DNA of 64,000 nt from Bacillus thuringiensis (GTDB lineage Bacteria > Bacillota > Bacilli > Bacillales > Bacillaceae_G), in contig NZ_JACYOF010000005.1 of assembly GCF_014932895.1 (NCBI RefSeq), positions 1 through 64,000 of the forward strand. The letters are read 5' to 3'. A program made the translations under genes and the position numbers. Positions 46,592-63,015 of this stretch are shown in pieces (positions within the stretch are counted from its first letter, which is position 1; each line of letters begins with the position of its first letter). A model generated the notes under the pieces. It ran no database searches and was not told the DNA's origin. It was given only the letters and a program-made list of their open reading frames with translations.

Positions 46592-47035
46592 ATGAAAGTA
46601 GTAGTAGCATCTGATCACGGCGGTATGAATATCCGTAAAGAACTTGTAAGTTTATTAGAAGAGTTAAATATTGAATATATTGATTTAGGTTGTGAATGTG
46701 AAGCTGGTTCTGTTGATTACCCTGATTTTGCGTTTCCAGCAGCAGAAATGGTAGCGAATGGTGAAGTAGATCGTGGTATTTTAGTTTGTGGGACAGGCAT
46801 TGGTATGTCAATCGCAGCAAACAAAGTAAATGGTATTCGTTGTGCATTAGTTCATGATACTTTCAGTGCGAAAGCAACAAGAGAGCATAACGACACTAAC
46901 ATGTTAGCAATGGGCGAGCGTGTAATTGGTGCTGGCCTAGCGCGTGATATCGCAAAAATTTGGTTAACAACTGACTATGAAGGTGGTCGTCACGAAAACC
47001 GCGTAGGAAAAATTAAAACGTACGAAGCGAAGTAA
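46592..47035 (+). CDS. rpiB: Ribose-5-phosphate isomerase B
   Basis: 147 aa. Interconverts ribose 5-phosphate and ribulose 5-phosphate. Catalytic Cys66 in LVCGTGIGMSI, SDHGG near the N-terminus and TREHNDTNMLAMGERV are RpiB signatures. TTGGAGGGG precedes the ATG. Same order as ywlF in B. subtilis. Confidence 0.94.
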   Translation: MKVVVASDHGGMNIRKELVSLLEELNIEYIDLGCECEAGSVDYPDFAFPAAEMVANGEVDRGILVCGTGIGMSIAANKVNGIRCALVHDTFSAKATREHNDTNMLAMGERVIGAGLARDIAKIWLTTDYEGGRHENRVGKIKTYEAK

Positions 47036-47101
47036 TAGATTCTAACTAGAAGTAGTGTGAAATATAATTTGGTGAACCAACCTGTGAAAGGAAGAGGCGT
47101 A

Positions 47102-47674
47102 ATGATAGAAATCGTAAAGGTAAGAGAACAGCTACAAATGTCGCTTTCTGATTTCCAAGAACAAGCTTCATTACAAAGTGGCCAAATTTTTGTAGTGGGA
47201 TGTAGCACGAGCGAAGTGCTAGGAGAAAGAATTGGAACTTCAGGAACGATGGAAGTAGCGGAAGCGATTTTTTCTGAGTTAAAACAATTTCAAGAGCAAA
47301 CAGGTATCGAATTGGCTTTTCAATGTTGTGAGCATTTAAATCGTGCTTTAGTTGTTGAGAGAGATGTAGCGATGAAGTATCAATTTGAAATTGTAACAGT
47401 TACGCCTGTTAGATCAGCAGGTGGTGCATTAGCGACATATGCGTATCACAATTTGAAAGATCCGGTAGTAATTGAGTTTATTAAAGCGGATGCAGGAATG
47501 GATATTGGTGATACATTTATCGGTATGCATTTAAAACATGTAGCTGTTCCGGTTCGTACGAGTGTGAAGGAAATTGGAAGTGCGCATGTAACAATGGCGA
47601 CAACACGTGGAAAACTAATTGGTGGAGCACGTGCTGTTTATGCGGCGAAGGAAGAAACTGTTACTTGCCGTTAA
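47102..47674 (+). CDS. ywlG: YwlG family protein (TIGR01440/DUF436)
   Basis: 190 aa from ATG 47102, preferred over 47057 because AAGGAAGAGG lies 5 nt upstream and it matches the B. subtilis N-terminus. Conserved blocks: [47 protein letters not shown]. Function unknown; cysteines in GCS and QCCEH could be catalytic or metal-binding. A terminator follows. Confidence 0.87.
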   Translation: MIEIVKVREQLQMSLSDFQEQASLQSGQIFVVGCSTSEVLGERIGTSGTMEVAEAIFSELKQFQEQTGIELAFQCCEHLNRALVVERDVAMKYQFEIVTVTPVRSAGGALATYAYHNLKDPVVIEFIKADAGMDIGDTFIGMHLKHVAVPVRTSVKEIGSAHVTMATTRGKLIGGARAVYAAKEETVTCR

Positions 47675-47755
47675 ATACGAAAAATTTAGAAGTCGCATAG
47701 TAGCTTTTTATTATCAGATAAAAGGTACGTTGTCTGACTTTATAGTAGAAGAAAG

Positions 47756-47783
47756 AAAAGACCGATTTTCGGTCTTTTTTTTC
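47756..47783 (+). terminator. Terminator of ywlG
   Basis: AAAGACCGA and TCGGTCTTT with a TT loop, then a long T-run. Confidence 0.87.
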
Positions 47784-47927
47784 TTTTATGATATAGAAAG
47801 TCATGTTAGAATGTAGTTGAAAACATGAAGGTTCGAAAGAATTACAACCTGAATTTTCGTTTTTTCTGAATAAATAAGAAAAAACTATTGGGAATCGATG
47901 TAATTCGTTCAGAAAAGGGGGATTTTG

Positions 47928-49169
47928 GTGGATCATTTAAAACGTCAAGATGAAAAGGTATTTGCTGCAATTGAGGCAGAACTAGGAAGACAGCGTTCAA
48001 AGATTGAGTTAATCGCTTCGGAAAACTTCGTAAGCGAAGCAGTAATGGAGGCGCAAGGTTCTGTTTTAACGAATAAGTATGCTGAAGGATATCCTGGAAA
48101 ACGTTACTATGGTGGTTGTGAACACGTAGACGTAGTAGAAGATATCGCACGTGACCGCGTAAAAGAAATTTTCGGCGCAGAACACGTAAATGTTCAACCT
48201 CACTCTGGTGCACAAGCGAACATGGCAGTATACTTCACAATTTTAGAGCAAGGCGATACAGTACTTGGTATGAATTTATCCCATGGTGGTCACTTAACAC
48301 ACGGAAGCCCTGTTAACTTCAGTGGAGTACAATATAATTTCGTAGAATATGGCGTGGATGCTGAATCTCACCGTATTAATTACGATGATGTATTAGCAAA
48401 AGCGAAAGAACATAAACCAAAATTAATCGTTGCAGGTGCAAGTGCATACCCTCGTGTTATCGATTTCAAACGATTCCGTGAGATTGCAGATGAAGTGGGC
48501 GCATACTTAATGGTTGATATGGCACATATCGCCGGTCTAGTAGCAGCTGGTTTACATCCAAACCCAGTACCACATGCACATTTTGTTACAACAACAACAC
48601 ATAAAACATTACGTGGTCCACGTGGTGGTATGATTTTATGTGAAGAGCAATTCGCAAAACAAATTGATAAATCAATCTTCCCTGGTATTCAAGGTGGCCC
48701 ACTTATGCACGTAATTGCTGCAAAGGCCGTTGCGTTTGGTGAGGCACTACAAGACGAGTTTAAAACATATGCACAAAATATTATTAACAATGCGAACCGC
48801 TTAGCTGAAGGCCTTCAAAAAGAAGGACTTACACTTGTTTCTGGCGGAACAGATAATCACTTAATCTTGATCGATGTTCGTAACTTAGAAATTACAGGTA
48901 AAGTAGCAGAGCACGTATTAGATGAAGTTGGTATTACAGTGAACAAAAATACAATTCCATTTGAAACAGCAAGCCCATTTGTAACAAGCGGTGTACGTAT
49001 CGGTACAGCAGCTGTAACATCTCGTGGTTTCGGTTTAGAAGAAATGGATGAAATTGCGGCACTTATTGCTTATACATTAAAAAATCATGAGAATGAAGTC
49101 GCATTAGAAGAAGCACGTAAGCGTGTAGAAGCGTTAACGAGCAAATTCCCAATGTATACAGATCTATAA
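47928..49169 (+). CDS. glyA: Serine hydroxymethyltransferase
   Basis: PLP enzyme converting serine and THF to glycine and methylene-THF; 413 aa from GTG 47928 with GGGGG 7 nt upstream (an in-frame TTG lies one codon before). Lys226 in [10 protein letters not shown] binds [11 protein letters not shown] and [15 protein letters not shown] are SHMT signatures. Its 250-bp leader follows the ywlG terminator, so it has its own promoter. Confidence 0.96.
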   Translation: MDHLKRQDEKVFAAIEAELGRQRSKIELIASENFVSEAVMEAQGSVLTNKYAEGYPGKRYYGGCEHVDVVEDIARDRVKEIFGAEHVNVQPHSGAQANMAVYFTILEQGDTVLGMNLSHGGHLTHGSPVNFSGVQYNFVEYGVDAESHRINYDDVLAKAKEHKPKLIVAGASAYPRVIDFKRFREIADEVGAYLMVDMAHIAGLVAAGLHPNPVPHAHFVTTTTHKTLRGPRGGMILCEEQFAKQIDKSIFPGIQGGPLMHVIAAKAVAFGEALQDEFKTYAQNIINNANRLAEGLQKEGLTLVSGGTDNHLILIDVRNLEITGKVAEHVLDEVGITVNKNTIPFETASPFVTSGVRIGTAAVTSRGFGLEEMDEIAALIAYTLKNHENEVALEEARKRVEALTSKFPMYTDL

Positions 49170-49179
49170 TAGATTAAGA

Positions 49180-49217
49180 AAGACTGCTGAGACGTAATTG
49201 TTTCAGTAGTCTTTTTT
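49180..49217 (+). terminator. Terminator of glyA
   Basis: AAGACTGCTGAGA pairs with TTTCAGTAGTCTT (G-U allowed), followed by TTTTT. Confidence 0.82.
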
Positions 49218-49441
49218 CATGGACATATATTATTTTTAAAGTATGTATACAAATAATGAATAAATTTTGGCGATATAATGAAGGATACAGCTCCCATAAT
49301 TGGTAAAGATACTAGATAGATTCATGTAAAATCATGATTTTGCCAAATTTGCCCTTGAATATTAGTAGCGTTTTCTTTACAATCGTAAATAGTGTAAAAA
49401 AGCGTGTAAACGCATGAATATCATCTAAAGGAGAGATTCAC

Positions 49442-50071
49442 ATGGGAAAACTGTATGTATTTGATCACCCGTTAATTCAACATAAGATTACATATATTCG
49501 CGATAAGAATACAGGTACGAAAGATTTTCGTGAATTAGTGGACGAAGTAGCAAGCTTAATGGCTTTCGAAATTACTCGCGACCTTCCACTTAAAGACATT
49601 GAAATTGAAACGCCTGTAAGTAAAGCGACAACAAAAGTGATCGCTGGTAAAAAACTTGGTTTAATTCCGATTTTACGTGCAGGTTTAGGAATGGTTGATG
49701 GAATTCTGAAATTAATTCCAGCAGCAAAAGTAGGACACGTTGGTTTATACCGTGACCCTAAAACATTGCAACCGGTAGAATACTATGTGAAACTTCCAAC
49801 GGATGTAGAAGAGCGTGACTTCATCGTACTAGATCCGATGCTAGCGACAGGTGGTTCTGCAGCTGAAGCAATTAATTCTCTGAAAAAACGCGGTGCAAAA
49901 CAAATTAAATTAATGTGTATCGTTGCAGCTCCAGAAGGGGTAAAAGTAGTACAAGAAGAACATCCTGATGTTGATATTTATGTAGCGGCATTAGATGAAA
50001 AATTAAATGACCACGGCTATGTAGTACCAGGTCTTGGTGATGCTGGCGACCGTTTATTCGGAACGAAGTAA
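49442..50071 (+). CDS. upp: Uracil phosphoribosyltransferase
   Basis: Pyrimidine salvage, uracil + PRPP to UMP; 209 aa. PRPP-binding motif [26 protein letters not shown] and the uracil site [16 protein letters not shown] are intact. AAAGGAGAG precedes the ATG; terminator after. Located between glyA and atp genes as in B. subtilis. Confidence 0.97.
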   Translation: MGKLYVFDHPLIQHKITYIRDKNTGTKDFRELVDEVASLMAFEITRDLPLKDIEIETPVSKATTKVIAGKKLGLIPILRAGLGMVDGILKLIPAAKVGHVGLYRDPKTLQPVEYYVKLPTDVEERDFIVLDPMLATGGSAAEAINSLKKRGAKQIKLMCIVAAPEGVKVVQEEHPDVDIYVAALDEKLNDHGYVVPGLGDAGDRLFGTK

Positions 50072-50079
50072 GACAACTG

Positions 50080-50108
50080 ACGAGAGGGGATTCCCCTCTC
50101 GTTTTTTT
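50080..50108 (+). terminator. Terminator of upp
   Basis: CGAGAGGGGA and TCCCCTCTCG form a 10-bp GC-rich stem with no or minimal loop, followed by seven T. Confidence 0.9.
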
Positions 50109-50399
50109 GTGCCTCGAGTAGGCAGGGGAGGAGGGTAAATATACATCGTATATACAACATAAGTTACATACACATCACATATAATATAGAAGTCTTACGT
50201 CTAAGGAACACTATATTATGGAAGGAAAGCGTTATATCGTAAAAATATAATAGTGACAAACTTGTGAACAATTTCTTCTATTATAAAGAGAAAACTGTTA
50301 GAACTTGCATATTTCTAACCAGTATTTAGAAGGGGAACGTTTTCATTTTTGGGAGGAAATGACTAATACTCAAATTTTTTGATTTTTTACGATTTCTCG

Positions 50400-50428
50400 T
50401 TGACACTGTTAATACCCTATTGTATGCT
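50400..50428 (+). promoter_or_regulatory. Sigma-A promoter of the atp operon
   Basis: TTGACA (50400-50405), 17 bp, TATGCT (50423-50428). Start expected near 50435, leaving an about 150-nt untranslated leader before atpZ. Confidence 0.7.
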
Positions 50429-50582
50429 AACAACGGGGATAGATGGTAGGGCTTTCAGTGACAAAATTACATCTATTCCGTGACGAAAATGTAAACTTTT
50501 TATTTTGTATAGGATTTATGCAAAAAAATGAGTTATTATTAACACATCGTGAATGAGGGTTACATATTGGAGGGATGAATCC

Positions 50583-50803
50583 TTGCAAAAAAACGATCGC
50601 AGCCATATAAAAGCTTATGCTTTAATGTCAGGAATTCTTGCTCAGTTAGTCGGTTCTATACTTGTTGGAATCTTTGGTGGGCAGTGGATTGATAATAAGG
50701 TTGGAACGTTTCCATTGTTTCTTATTATAGGGTTATTACTCGGTTTAGGAACAGGGGTATACGCAATGATTCGACTCATTCGACATTACTATTCGGGAGA
50801 GCA

Positions 50804-50807
<4 letters not shown>
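50583..50807 (+). CDS. atpZ: AtpZ-like accessory protein of the ATP synthase operon
   Basis: 74 aa with two membrane helices: ALMSGILAQLVGSILVGIFG and PLFLIIGLLLGLGTGVYAMI. It belongs to the AtpZ/AtpI small-protein family that precedes atp genes. Start is TTG 50583 because GGAGGG lies 8 nt before it; a frame from 50553 has no ribosome site. It overlaps atpI by 4 nt. AtpZ and AtpI have been proposed to form a Mg or Ca channel or help assemble the c-ring. B. subtilis has only atpI at this place. Confidence 0.82.
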
Positions 50808-51926
<1,119 letters not shown>

Positions 51927-51982
51927 TATAATTTAAGTAAGAAAAAATTTATTTTTTTATAATACAAAGGAGGACAAATTAA

Positions 51983-52201
<219 letters not shown>

Positions 52202-52221
52202 GGGAGACTCCCCTTACATAG

Positions 52222-52257
52222 ATGGCGAAGAGTGTTTTTCCGAACTTTCTTCGCCAT
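52222..52257 (+). other. Intercistronic hairpin atpE-atpF
   Basis: ATGGCGAAGA (52222-52231) pairs with TCTTCGCCAT (52248-52257); no T-run follows. It probably stabilises the atpE mRNA 3' end or attenuates downstream genes, as B. subtilis and E. coli adjust subunit ratios. Confidence 0.55.
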
Positions 52258-52324
52258 TGCTTTATGAACGAAATGTATGTCTTTTTTTTTCATATAGTCA
52301 ATTTAGAAATCTCGAAGGGAGTGA

Positions 52325-54896
<2,572 letters not shown>

Positions 54897-54977
54897 TAAA
54901 TAAAAGTGGAGCCGACTCTGGCTTAGCTAAATCATATAAAAGGCATCTCAACTTCTGAGATTGCTGACGGTTATGTA

Positions 54978-55011
54978 AAGGAAAAGAGTAGGTGCACCTA
55001 TTCTTTTCCTT
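54978..55011 (+). other. 34-nt perfect hairpin between atpA and atpG
   Basis: AAGGAAAAGAGTAGGTG and CACCTATTCTTTTCCTT pair along 17 bp with one G-U and essentially no loop. There is no T-run, so it is not a classical terminator. It lies in the 205-nt atpA-atpG gap, together with a smaller GAGCCGACTC stem near 54908-54917. Confidence 0.6.
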
Positions 55012-55095
55012 CAATCATGAGCAAGAATATCTTGCAACGTAGATTAGGAAGAGGATTCTTACTAATCGTGCCAACTTCCGGAAAAAAGGTGGTGA

Positions 55096-55962
<867 letters not shown>

Positions 55963-56015
55963 TATTAAAAGCGAAGGCGGCTCTTTCAGGAGAGTCGCGT
56001 AAGCTAAACCAATAA

Positions 56016-57485
<1,470 letters not shown>

Positions 57486-57493
57486 GGCCTTAG

Positions 57494-57904
<411 letters not shown>

Positions 57905-57907
<3 letters not shown>

Positions 57908-57942
57908 AAAATCCGTAAAGGCTTTGCCTTTACGGATTTTTT
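57905..57942 (+). terminator. Terminator of the atp operon
   Basis: AAAAATCCGTAAAGGC and GCCTTTACGGATTTTT form a long stem with a TTT loop and T-run. Confidence 0.92.
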
Positions 57943-58043
57943 ATGTATTTTATGGATAATTTTACAAAAATGGTATAATTATATTGGTATTTGTATAAGT
58001 AGAAAGTGGACAACAATTTATATTTCATAAAGGGGATGGATCA

Positions 58044-58829
58044 ATGATCGGTGAAATAAAACGAGAAGCGTTGGACTCTTTAAAGGGAAAATGGGGGCTA
58101 GGTGTCGGATCAACGATTTTATATTTTATTTTAAGTTATGTTGTTTCCATAGCTGCAATGCTCATACTTTTAATTCCGGGAATTATTATATTTTTCTTAA
58201 TTGTTATTGCAACTGGTTCAGTTGAAGAAGGAACGTTGTCAATTGGAGCAGGTATTACATTTGGGATTTTTTATTGTGTTATGTTAATTTTGGCTAATGC
58301 ATCGTATGGTATTACATCATACGGTTATACAAATGTATTTTTACAGGTCAGTAAAAGAGAAAGAGCTAGGATAGATGACTTATTCGAAGGATTCCGTGGC
58401 TTTAAAAGAATGATAAAAACAATGTGGGCAATGCTTGCGATTTTGTTATATGCAGGTACTTGGATTCCAATGTTGTTATTAAGTTTATTCGCATTTTTTG
58501 GTGAAGAAGGAAATGCGTCGTTTGCCATTGCTTTCTTCGTACTATTAGCTATTTCAATCGTTGGTATGATTGTGATGTATTTTTCTTATGCAATGACGTA
58601 TTATGTAATGATTGAAAATCCAGAATATAGTGTGTCACAGGCAATGAAGGAAAGTAAGCATCTTATGAAAGGACATAAGTTAGATTTGTTTCTTTTATGG
58701 CTTAGCTTCATAGGGTGGGGTATTTTAGCGATTCTTACCTTTGGAATAGGGTTTCTTTGGCTTAGTTCGTATATGAGTACAACGACAGCGCACTTTTATT
58801 GCTACATTTCAAAAGGTGAATTGCAGTAA
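58044..58829 (+). CDS. DUF975 family membrane protein (first paralogue)
   Basis: 261 aa, about six hydrophobic segments. Starts IGEIKREALDSLKGKWGLGV and has the central PEYSVSQAMKESKHLMKGHK loop that is characteristic of DUF975. Function unknown. AAAGGGGATGG precedes the ATG. A paralogue follows after 44 bp, so the two probably form an operon and perhaps a heteromeric complex. Confidence 0.82.
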   Translation: MIGEIKREALDSLKGKWGLGVGSTILYFILSYVVSIAAMLILLIPGIIIFFLIVIATGSVEEGTLSIGAGITFGIFYCVMLILANASYGITSYGYTNVFLQVSKRERARIDDLFEGFRGFKRMIKTMWAMLAILLYAGTWIPMLLLSLFAFFGEEGNASFAIAFFVLLAISIVGMIVMYFSYAMTYYVMIENPEYSVSQAMKESKHLMKGHKLDLFLLWLSFIGWGILAILTFGIGFLWLSSYMSTTTAHFYCYISKGELQ

Positions 58830-58873
58830 GAACGTGCTATACTAATAGAATTATTGCGTATAGGAGGCTAAGT

Positions 58874-59527
58874 ATGATTAGTGATTTAAAAGGAGAAGCA
58901 CTAGATTCATTAGAAGGGAAATGGGGATTAGCTGTCGGGGCTGCACTACTCATTTCAATTCTTAACATGGCTTTTAGTTTTAGTATTGAGTGGGGATCCT
59001 CTTTAATTTTCGGTTCGCAAGAAACAAATCGTTCACTTTCAATAAATATTCTTACATTTTTCATTACTGGACCGTTAACTTTAGGTGGGTATTATCTTGC
59101 TTTAAATATCCTTCGTGAAAAGCAAGATGGTATTGGTAATATATTTATTTGGTTTACAGAGGGAAAAAGATTTCTAAAATCGTTTTTATTATATTTATTA
59201 GTGAATTTTTATCTTTTCTTATGGACGTTACTATTTATTATTCCGGGCATTATTAAATCATTTTCTTATGCGATGACGTATTTTATTATAAACGATCATC
59301 CTGAGTATTCACTGAACCAAGCCATTACAGAAAGCCGCCATATGATGGATGGGCATAAAATGGAGTATTTCTTTTTATGTTTAAGTTTTATTGGTTGGTT
59401 TATATTAAGTTGTATTACATTAGGGATTGGATTCTTATGGTTGATTCCCTATTTCTATACAACAGCTGCAGCTTTTTATGAAGAGATTGCAGAGGAATAT
59501 TATGAGAAAAAAACTCCAACGCTATAA
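58874..59527 (+). CDS. DUF975 family membrane protein (second paralogue)
   Basis: 217 aa, shorter than its neighbour because the region between the first two helices is reduced. Same landmarks: ISDLKGEALDSLEGKWGLAV, SYAMTYFIINDHPEYS and QAITESRHMMDGHKMEYF, ending in an acidic tail EEIAEEYYEKK. AGGAGGC precedes the ATG. A repeat-derived hairpin follows. Confidence 0.82.
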   Translation: MISDLKGEALDSLEGKWGLAVGAALLISILNMAFSFSIEWGSSLIFGSQETNRSLSINILTFFITGPLTLGGYYLALNILREKQDGIGNIFIWFTEGKRFLKSFLLYLLVNFYLFLWTLLFIIPGIIKSFSYAMTYFIINDHPEYSLNQAITESRHMMDGHKMEYFFLCLSFIGWFILSCITLGIGFLWLIPYFYTTAAAFYEEIAEEYYEKKTPTL

Positions 59528-59605
59528 AGTGAAACTGTAATCAGTGGGGCCGTCCCCCACTGATTGCTAGCCCACACCAATCGGGCTTTTACTGCCCGCA
59601 AATGG
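59524..59605. repeat. Dispersed repeat with two hairpins (bcr-like)
   Basis: Begins ATAAAGTGAAAC right at the DUF975 stop, then ATCAGTGGGG/CCCCACTGAT and CGGGC/GCCCG hairpins and AATCGGGCTTTTACTGCCCG. Parts recur at 33606-33640. TATAAAGTGAAAC also appears inverted near 19676-19690. I believe it belongs to the repeats scattered in B. cereus genomes, from memory only. It may act as terminator of the DUF975 pair. Confidence 0.5.
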
Positions 59606-59611
59606 CGAGGT

Positions 59612-59658
59612 AAAAAAACACCCAGTGTGAACTATTGGTTCATGCTGGGTGTTTTTTG
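59612..59658 (-). terminator. Terminator of the second GGDEF-EAL gene
   Basis: AAAAAACACCCAGTGTGAAC pairs with GTTCATGCTGGGTGTTTTTT (one bulged or mismatched position) with U-run on the minus strand. The right arm lies inside the 3' coding end. Confidence 0.85.
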
Positions 59659-62361
59659 TAGAAATTTTATAAATTGATTACTAGTAAGTGGTTTGCTGAA
59701 ATAGTAACCTTGCATATATTTGCAGTTGTTTTTTTGCAGAAATTTAAGTTGTTTTTCTGTTTCGATTCCTTCGGCAACGACTGAGAGATTTAAAGTGTTT
59801 GCAAGAGAAAGGATAGTGGAAACGATGGCTCGTTCTTCAGGTCGATGATCAGCTAGTTGTGTAAATTCTCTCGGTACTTTCAATGTATCGATAGGAAAAA
59901 TTGATAAATAAGCGAGAGAAGAATAGCCAGTACCGAAGTCATCAATGGACGTTCGAATACCATATTCTTTTAATTGTTTCAGTCTCGATAATGTTTCTTT
60001 TTCATCAATCATCGCAATTCGTTCTGTTAACTCAAGTATTACATACTTTGGATCGACTTTCATGTCGTTTAGTATTTGTGAAATGTTTTCGATTAATTGA
60101 TCTTGCTGGAACTCTTTTGCTGATAAATTAACACTTATTTTTAAATTGTTGTATCCAAAGGTATGCCATATTTTCAACTGGCGACAAGATTCTTGTAATA
60201 CCCAATGTCCAAGTGGAACGACTTGTGGAGTTTCTTCAACAATTGGAATGAACTCACGTGGTGGAATGTCGCCTAGTAGTGGGTGTTTCCAGCGTATTAA
60301 TGCTTCGGCACCGATAATTTTATTTGTTGTCGTATCAATTTGTGGTTGATAGACGAGATAAAATTCTTCGTTTATTAAAGCGAGTGGCAAATCTTTTTCG
60401 ATTCGAGCTTTTCGTTCCATTTTCTTATATAGTTCTTTTGTATAAAGGGAGCTACCGTTTTTTCCTTTATTTTTTGCTTCGTACATGGCCATGTCAGCAT
60501 GCTGCAAAATAGACAATGGATCTTCACCTGCTTCAGGGTATATGGCAATCCCGATACTCGGTGAGATTTGTAAATGTTGATTTTCAATTTCGAATGGCTC
60601 GTTCATGGACGTTACAATCATATCGGCTATCTTTTTTACGTCAGTCCTGTTTTTATAATTTTCGATAAGGATTGTGAACTCATCCCCAGCTAGTCGAGCA
60701 AGTTTCATACTTGGTGTCGATATTCGTTCGAGCCTTTTTGCTACTGCAATTAATAGGAGGTCTCCCACTCGATGACCGAGGGTATCATTAATAACTTTAA
60801 AGCGGTCTAGGTCGAGAAACATAACAGCAAAGGGCTCTTTCGATATTTTTGCTCGTGCAATCGCATTTTCTAAATGTTGATGAAAAGCACGTCGATTTGC
60901 AAGCTCTGTTAAAGTATCATGGTATGCTAGGAAATTAATTTGTTCTTGTTGTTGTTTGCTTTCCGTAATATCTTTAATCATTAAATAAACCCCAGAAATT
61001 TTCTCCTTTAAAAAGATCGGTACGGCGGTAACGTGCAAGTAGTAAATATCTCTGTTTTTATGGTACGCCCGTATTTCTAAAGAGATAGAATATCCCTTTT
61101 TTACACGATGAAAGGTGTTAATAATCTCTTCTAAATCTTCCTCGTATATGAGTGAGTAGTAAGGTTGATTTAATAATTCATTCGTTTGATAGCCGAGTAA
61201 AGTAGTACCAGCGTTATTCACCTTAAGAAAATTGCCATACAAATCTAATGTGAAAATTGGATCCGGGTGATGCTCGTATAAAGATTTGAACATTTGTTGG
61301 TTATGATAGAGTTCATTTTTTTGTTCTACTAAATCTTCTGTACGTAGTTCAATTTGTTTCTCGAGTTCCGAGTTGAATTGCATTTGTGCTACCAATAATA
61401 TTTTATTTTGTCTTCGCACTAAACTATGGCGTATGAGAACGAAAGAGAAAGTTATTATAAGCCCGATTACTACAATTGGTGCAAAGACGTATTCAACTAA
61501 TATAAAAAGAATAAGTGTTACTACTGAAATATAAGGTAATGATAATCGGATTGATTCACCAATTTTAGGTGTTAGTAGTACTTGTTCTTGTTTTTCAGGC
61601 TCTTTTGTATGGAGAATACAGGCGATTGCTATTAGTACTAAGGTTACTTGATAGAAAGGAGTAACTGTAAACATAGAATACTCTGGTGTGAAGTATTTTA
61701 TATAAGCATAAATCGCATCTGTAGTGGCATACAAAATTAAAGCACTACCAAGAAGCGCACCAACTTGTTTTGGTAATAAGGATAATGGTCTGAATAAAAG
61801 ATTGATTCCTATTAAAAGAAAGAGTAAATCAGCCATTGGATAGATAAGCTGAACGAATATGTCGATATAGGATGTTGTAAAAATGTGAATGGTTCGTTCA
61901 ATAAGTAAGTAGTAACTTAAAGTAAATTGGGCTGTAACGATAATGCAAATATCACATATCATAAAAAGCTTTTCTAATAAATCTCGGTTATAAATGATTT
62001 CGTATAGAAAGGCAAGTGCAAAGCTAATTAAAAAAAGTAAGTAAAAAAAGTCGGACGGATCAACGAACGTATAATAGTCCTTTAAAATTAAACGTTGATA
62101 GGAAACGACTATATCACCAATGAAATAAGAAAGGGTTCCAACCGATAATATGATCCAAAATAAACGAGGTAGCCCTTCTTTCATGTTTGAAAAGTAAAGT
62201 ATATAACTACAAGCGATAATATCAATTAAGAAGGTACTCACTCCAATTAATATTTGGAATGGAAATGAGTATTTATATAGAAAAGGCATTGCTACGTAAT
62301 GAATCGCGATAGAGAACAATAAAATGCTTATGAGAATACTTACATGTGTTTGTTTTTTCAT
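59632..62361 (-). CDS. Membrane PAS-GGDEF-EAL protein with AGDEF motif
   Basis: 909 aa. About ten membrane helices (1-312), a short coiled coil, PAS (about 355-470), GGDEF-type domain with AGDEF at 558-562, and EAL (EAL at 686-688; DDFGTGYSSL, EGIE intact). The first Gly of GGDEF is Ala; several AGDEF cyclases are active, so cyclase activity remains possible, while the phosphodiesterase half looks complete. Same architecture as the protein at 14581-17259, 45 kb away, with clear similarity in the catalytic part. Single gene, flanked by terminators. Confidence 0.9.
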   Translation of the reverse strand: MKKQTHVSILISILLFSIAIHYVAMPFLYKYSFPFQILIGVSTFLIDIIACSYILYFSNMKEGLPRLFWIILSVGTLSYFIGDIVVSYQRLILKDYYTFVDPSDFFYLLFLISFALAFLYEIIYNRDLLEKLFMICDICIIVTAQFTLSYYLLIERTIHIFTTSYIDIFVQLIYPMADLLFLLIGINLLFRPLSLLPKQVGALLGSALILYATTDAIYAYIKYFTPEYSMFTVTPFYQVTLVLIAIACILHTKEPEKQEQVLLTPKIGESIRLSLPYISVVTLILFILVEYVFAPIVVIGLIITFSFVLIRHSLVRRQNKILLVAQMQFNSELEKQIELRTEDLVEQKNELYHNQQMFKSLYEHHPDPIFTLDLYGNFLKVNNAGTTLLGYQTNELLNQPYYSLIYEEDLEEIINTFHRVKKGYSISLEIRAYHKNRDIYYLHVTAVPIFLKEKISGVYLMIKDITESKQQQEQINFLAYHDTLTELANRRAFHQHLENAIARAKISKEPFAVMFLDLDRFKVINDTLGHRVGDLLLIAVAKRLERISTPSMKLARLAGDEFTILIENYKNRTDVKKIADMIVTSMNEPFEIENQHLQISPSIGIAIYPEAGEDPLSILQHADMAMYEAKNKGKNGSSLYTKELYKKMERKARIEKDLPLALINEEFYLVYQPQIDTTTNKIIGAEALIRWKHPLLGDIPPREFIPIVEETPQVVPLGHWVLQESCRQLKIWHTFGYNNLKISVNLSAKEFQQDQLIENISQILNDMKVDPKYVILELTERIAMIDEKETLSRLKQLKEYGIRTSIDDFGTGYSSLAYLSIFPIDTLKVPREFTQLADHRPEERAIVSTILSLANTLNLSVVAEGIETEKQLKFLQKNNCKYMQGYYFSKPLTSNQFIKFLQKTPSMNQ

Positions 62362-62506
62362 TTATATCACCTATGGTATATATAAACTCCTCTTTGTATT
62401 TTTTATGATTGGTTGAAAAACATATATAATTTCTATACTTATTTTGCACAGTTGTGGCGAGTTATAAAAATAGATTTTAATAATTATTGTTTCTGTTCGC
62501 AACATA

Positions 62507-62536
62507 TCGACATAGGAATTTGAAGTTTGCTATAAT
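62507..62536 (+). promoter_or_regulatory. Candidate promoter of the nuo operon
   Basis: TCGACA (62507-62512), 18 bp, TATAAT (62531-62536). This would give an about 105-nt leader before nuoA. Confidence 0.55.
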
Positions 62537-62646
62537 GATTAAAATAGTTTCATTATTTAGAAAAATTTAAAAATAATAATTACCGTAACTGGGACATATT
62601 GTTTACTAAGTGAACTTGTTCTTAATTCAGGGGGGAGGGTTTCACA

Positions 62647-63015
62647 ATGGCAAGTGTATATGAAAATAGTTATATGATCGTTTTGATTTTCTTGCTATTA
62701 GGCATATTGCTGCCGATAGTGGCTCTTACATTAGGAAGATTGCTACGCCCAAACAAGCCAAGTGCAGCGAAGGCAACGACATATGAGAGTGGAATTGAGC
62801 CTTTTCATGATGCAAATATTCGGTTTCATGCTCGTTATTATATTTTCGCTTTATTGTTTGTCATCTTTGATGTAGAAACTTTATTTTTATATCCATGGGC
62901 TGTTGCATATGACAAGCTAGGTTTATTTGCATTAATTGAAATGCTCATTTTTGTTGTAATGTTGCTAGTTGGATTAGCGTATGCTTGGAAAAAGAAGGTG
63001 TTACAATGGTTATAA
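62647..63015 (+). CDS. nuoA: NADH-quinone oxidoreductase subunit A
   Basis: 122 aa with three membrane helices; conserved loop [23 protein letters not shown] (quoted in part: YESGIEP, RFHARYY) and [11 protein letters not shown] are NuoA hallmarks. First gene of the complex I-like nuo operon, found in the B. cereus group but not in B. subtilis. GGGGGGAGGG ribosome site. Overlaps nuoB by 10 nt. Confidence 0.95.

Larger units (their letters stand above)
50072..50582. other. Long leader/promoter region of the atp operon
   Basis: 511 bp with upp terminator (50080-50108), AT-rich sequence with scattered inverted TATA elements, and the atp promoter (50400-50428). A G-rich spot AGGGGAACG at 50331-50339 and GGGAGGAAATG near 50352 look like a ribosome site, but the frame after that ATG is short. 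Confidence 0.55.

Noticed and set aside
47820-47910. Possible PurR boxes upstream of glyA (CGAAC-like sequences on the minus strand)
   Set aside because: Each has mismatches and the spacing is unlike a PurBox pair; regulation of glyA by PurR is plausible from B. subtilis but not supported by this sequence.
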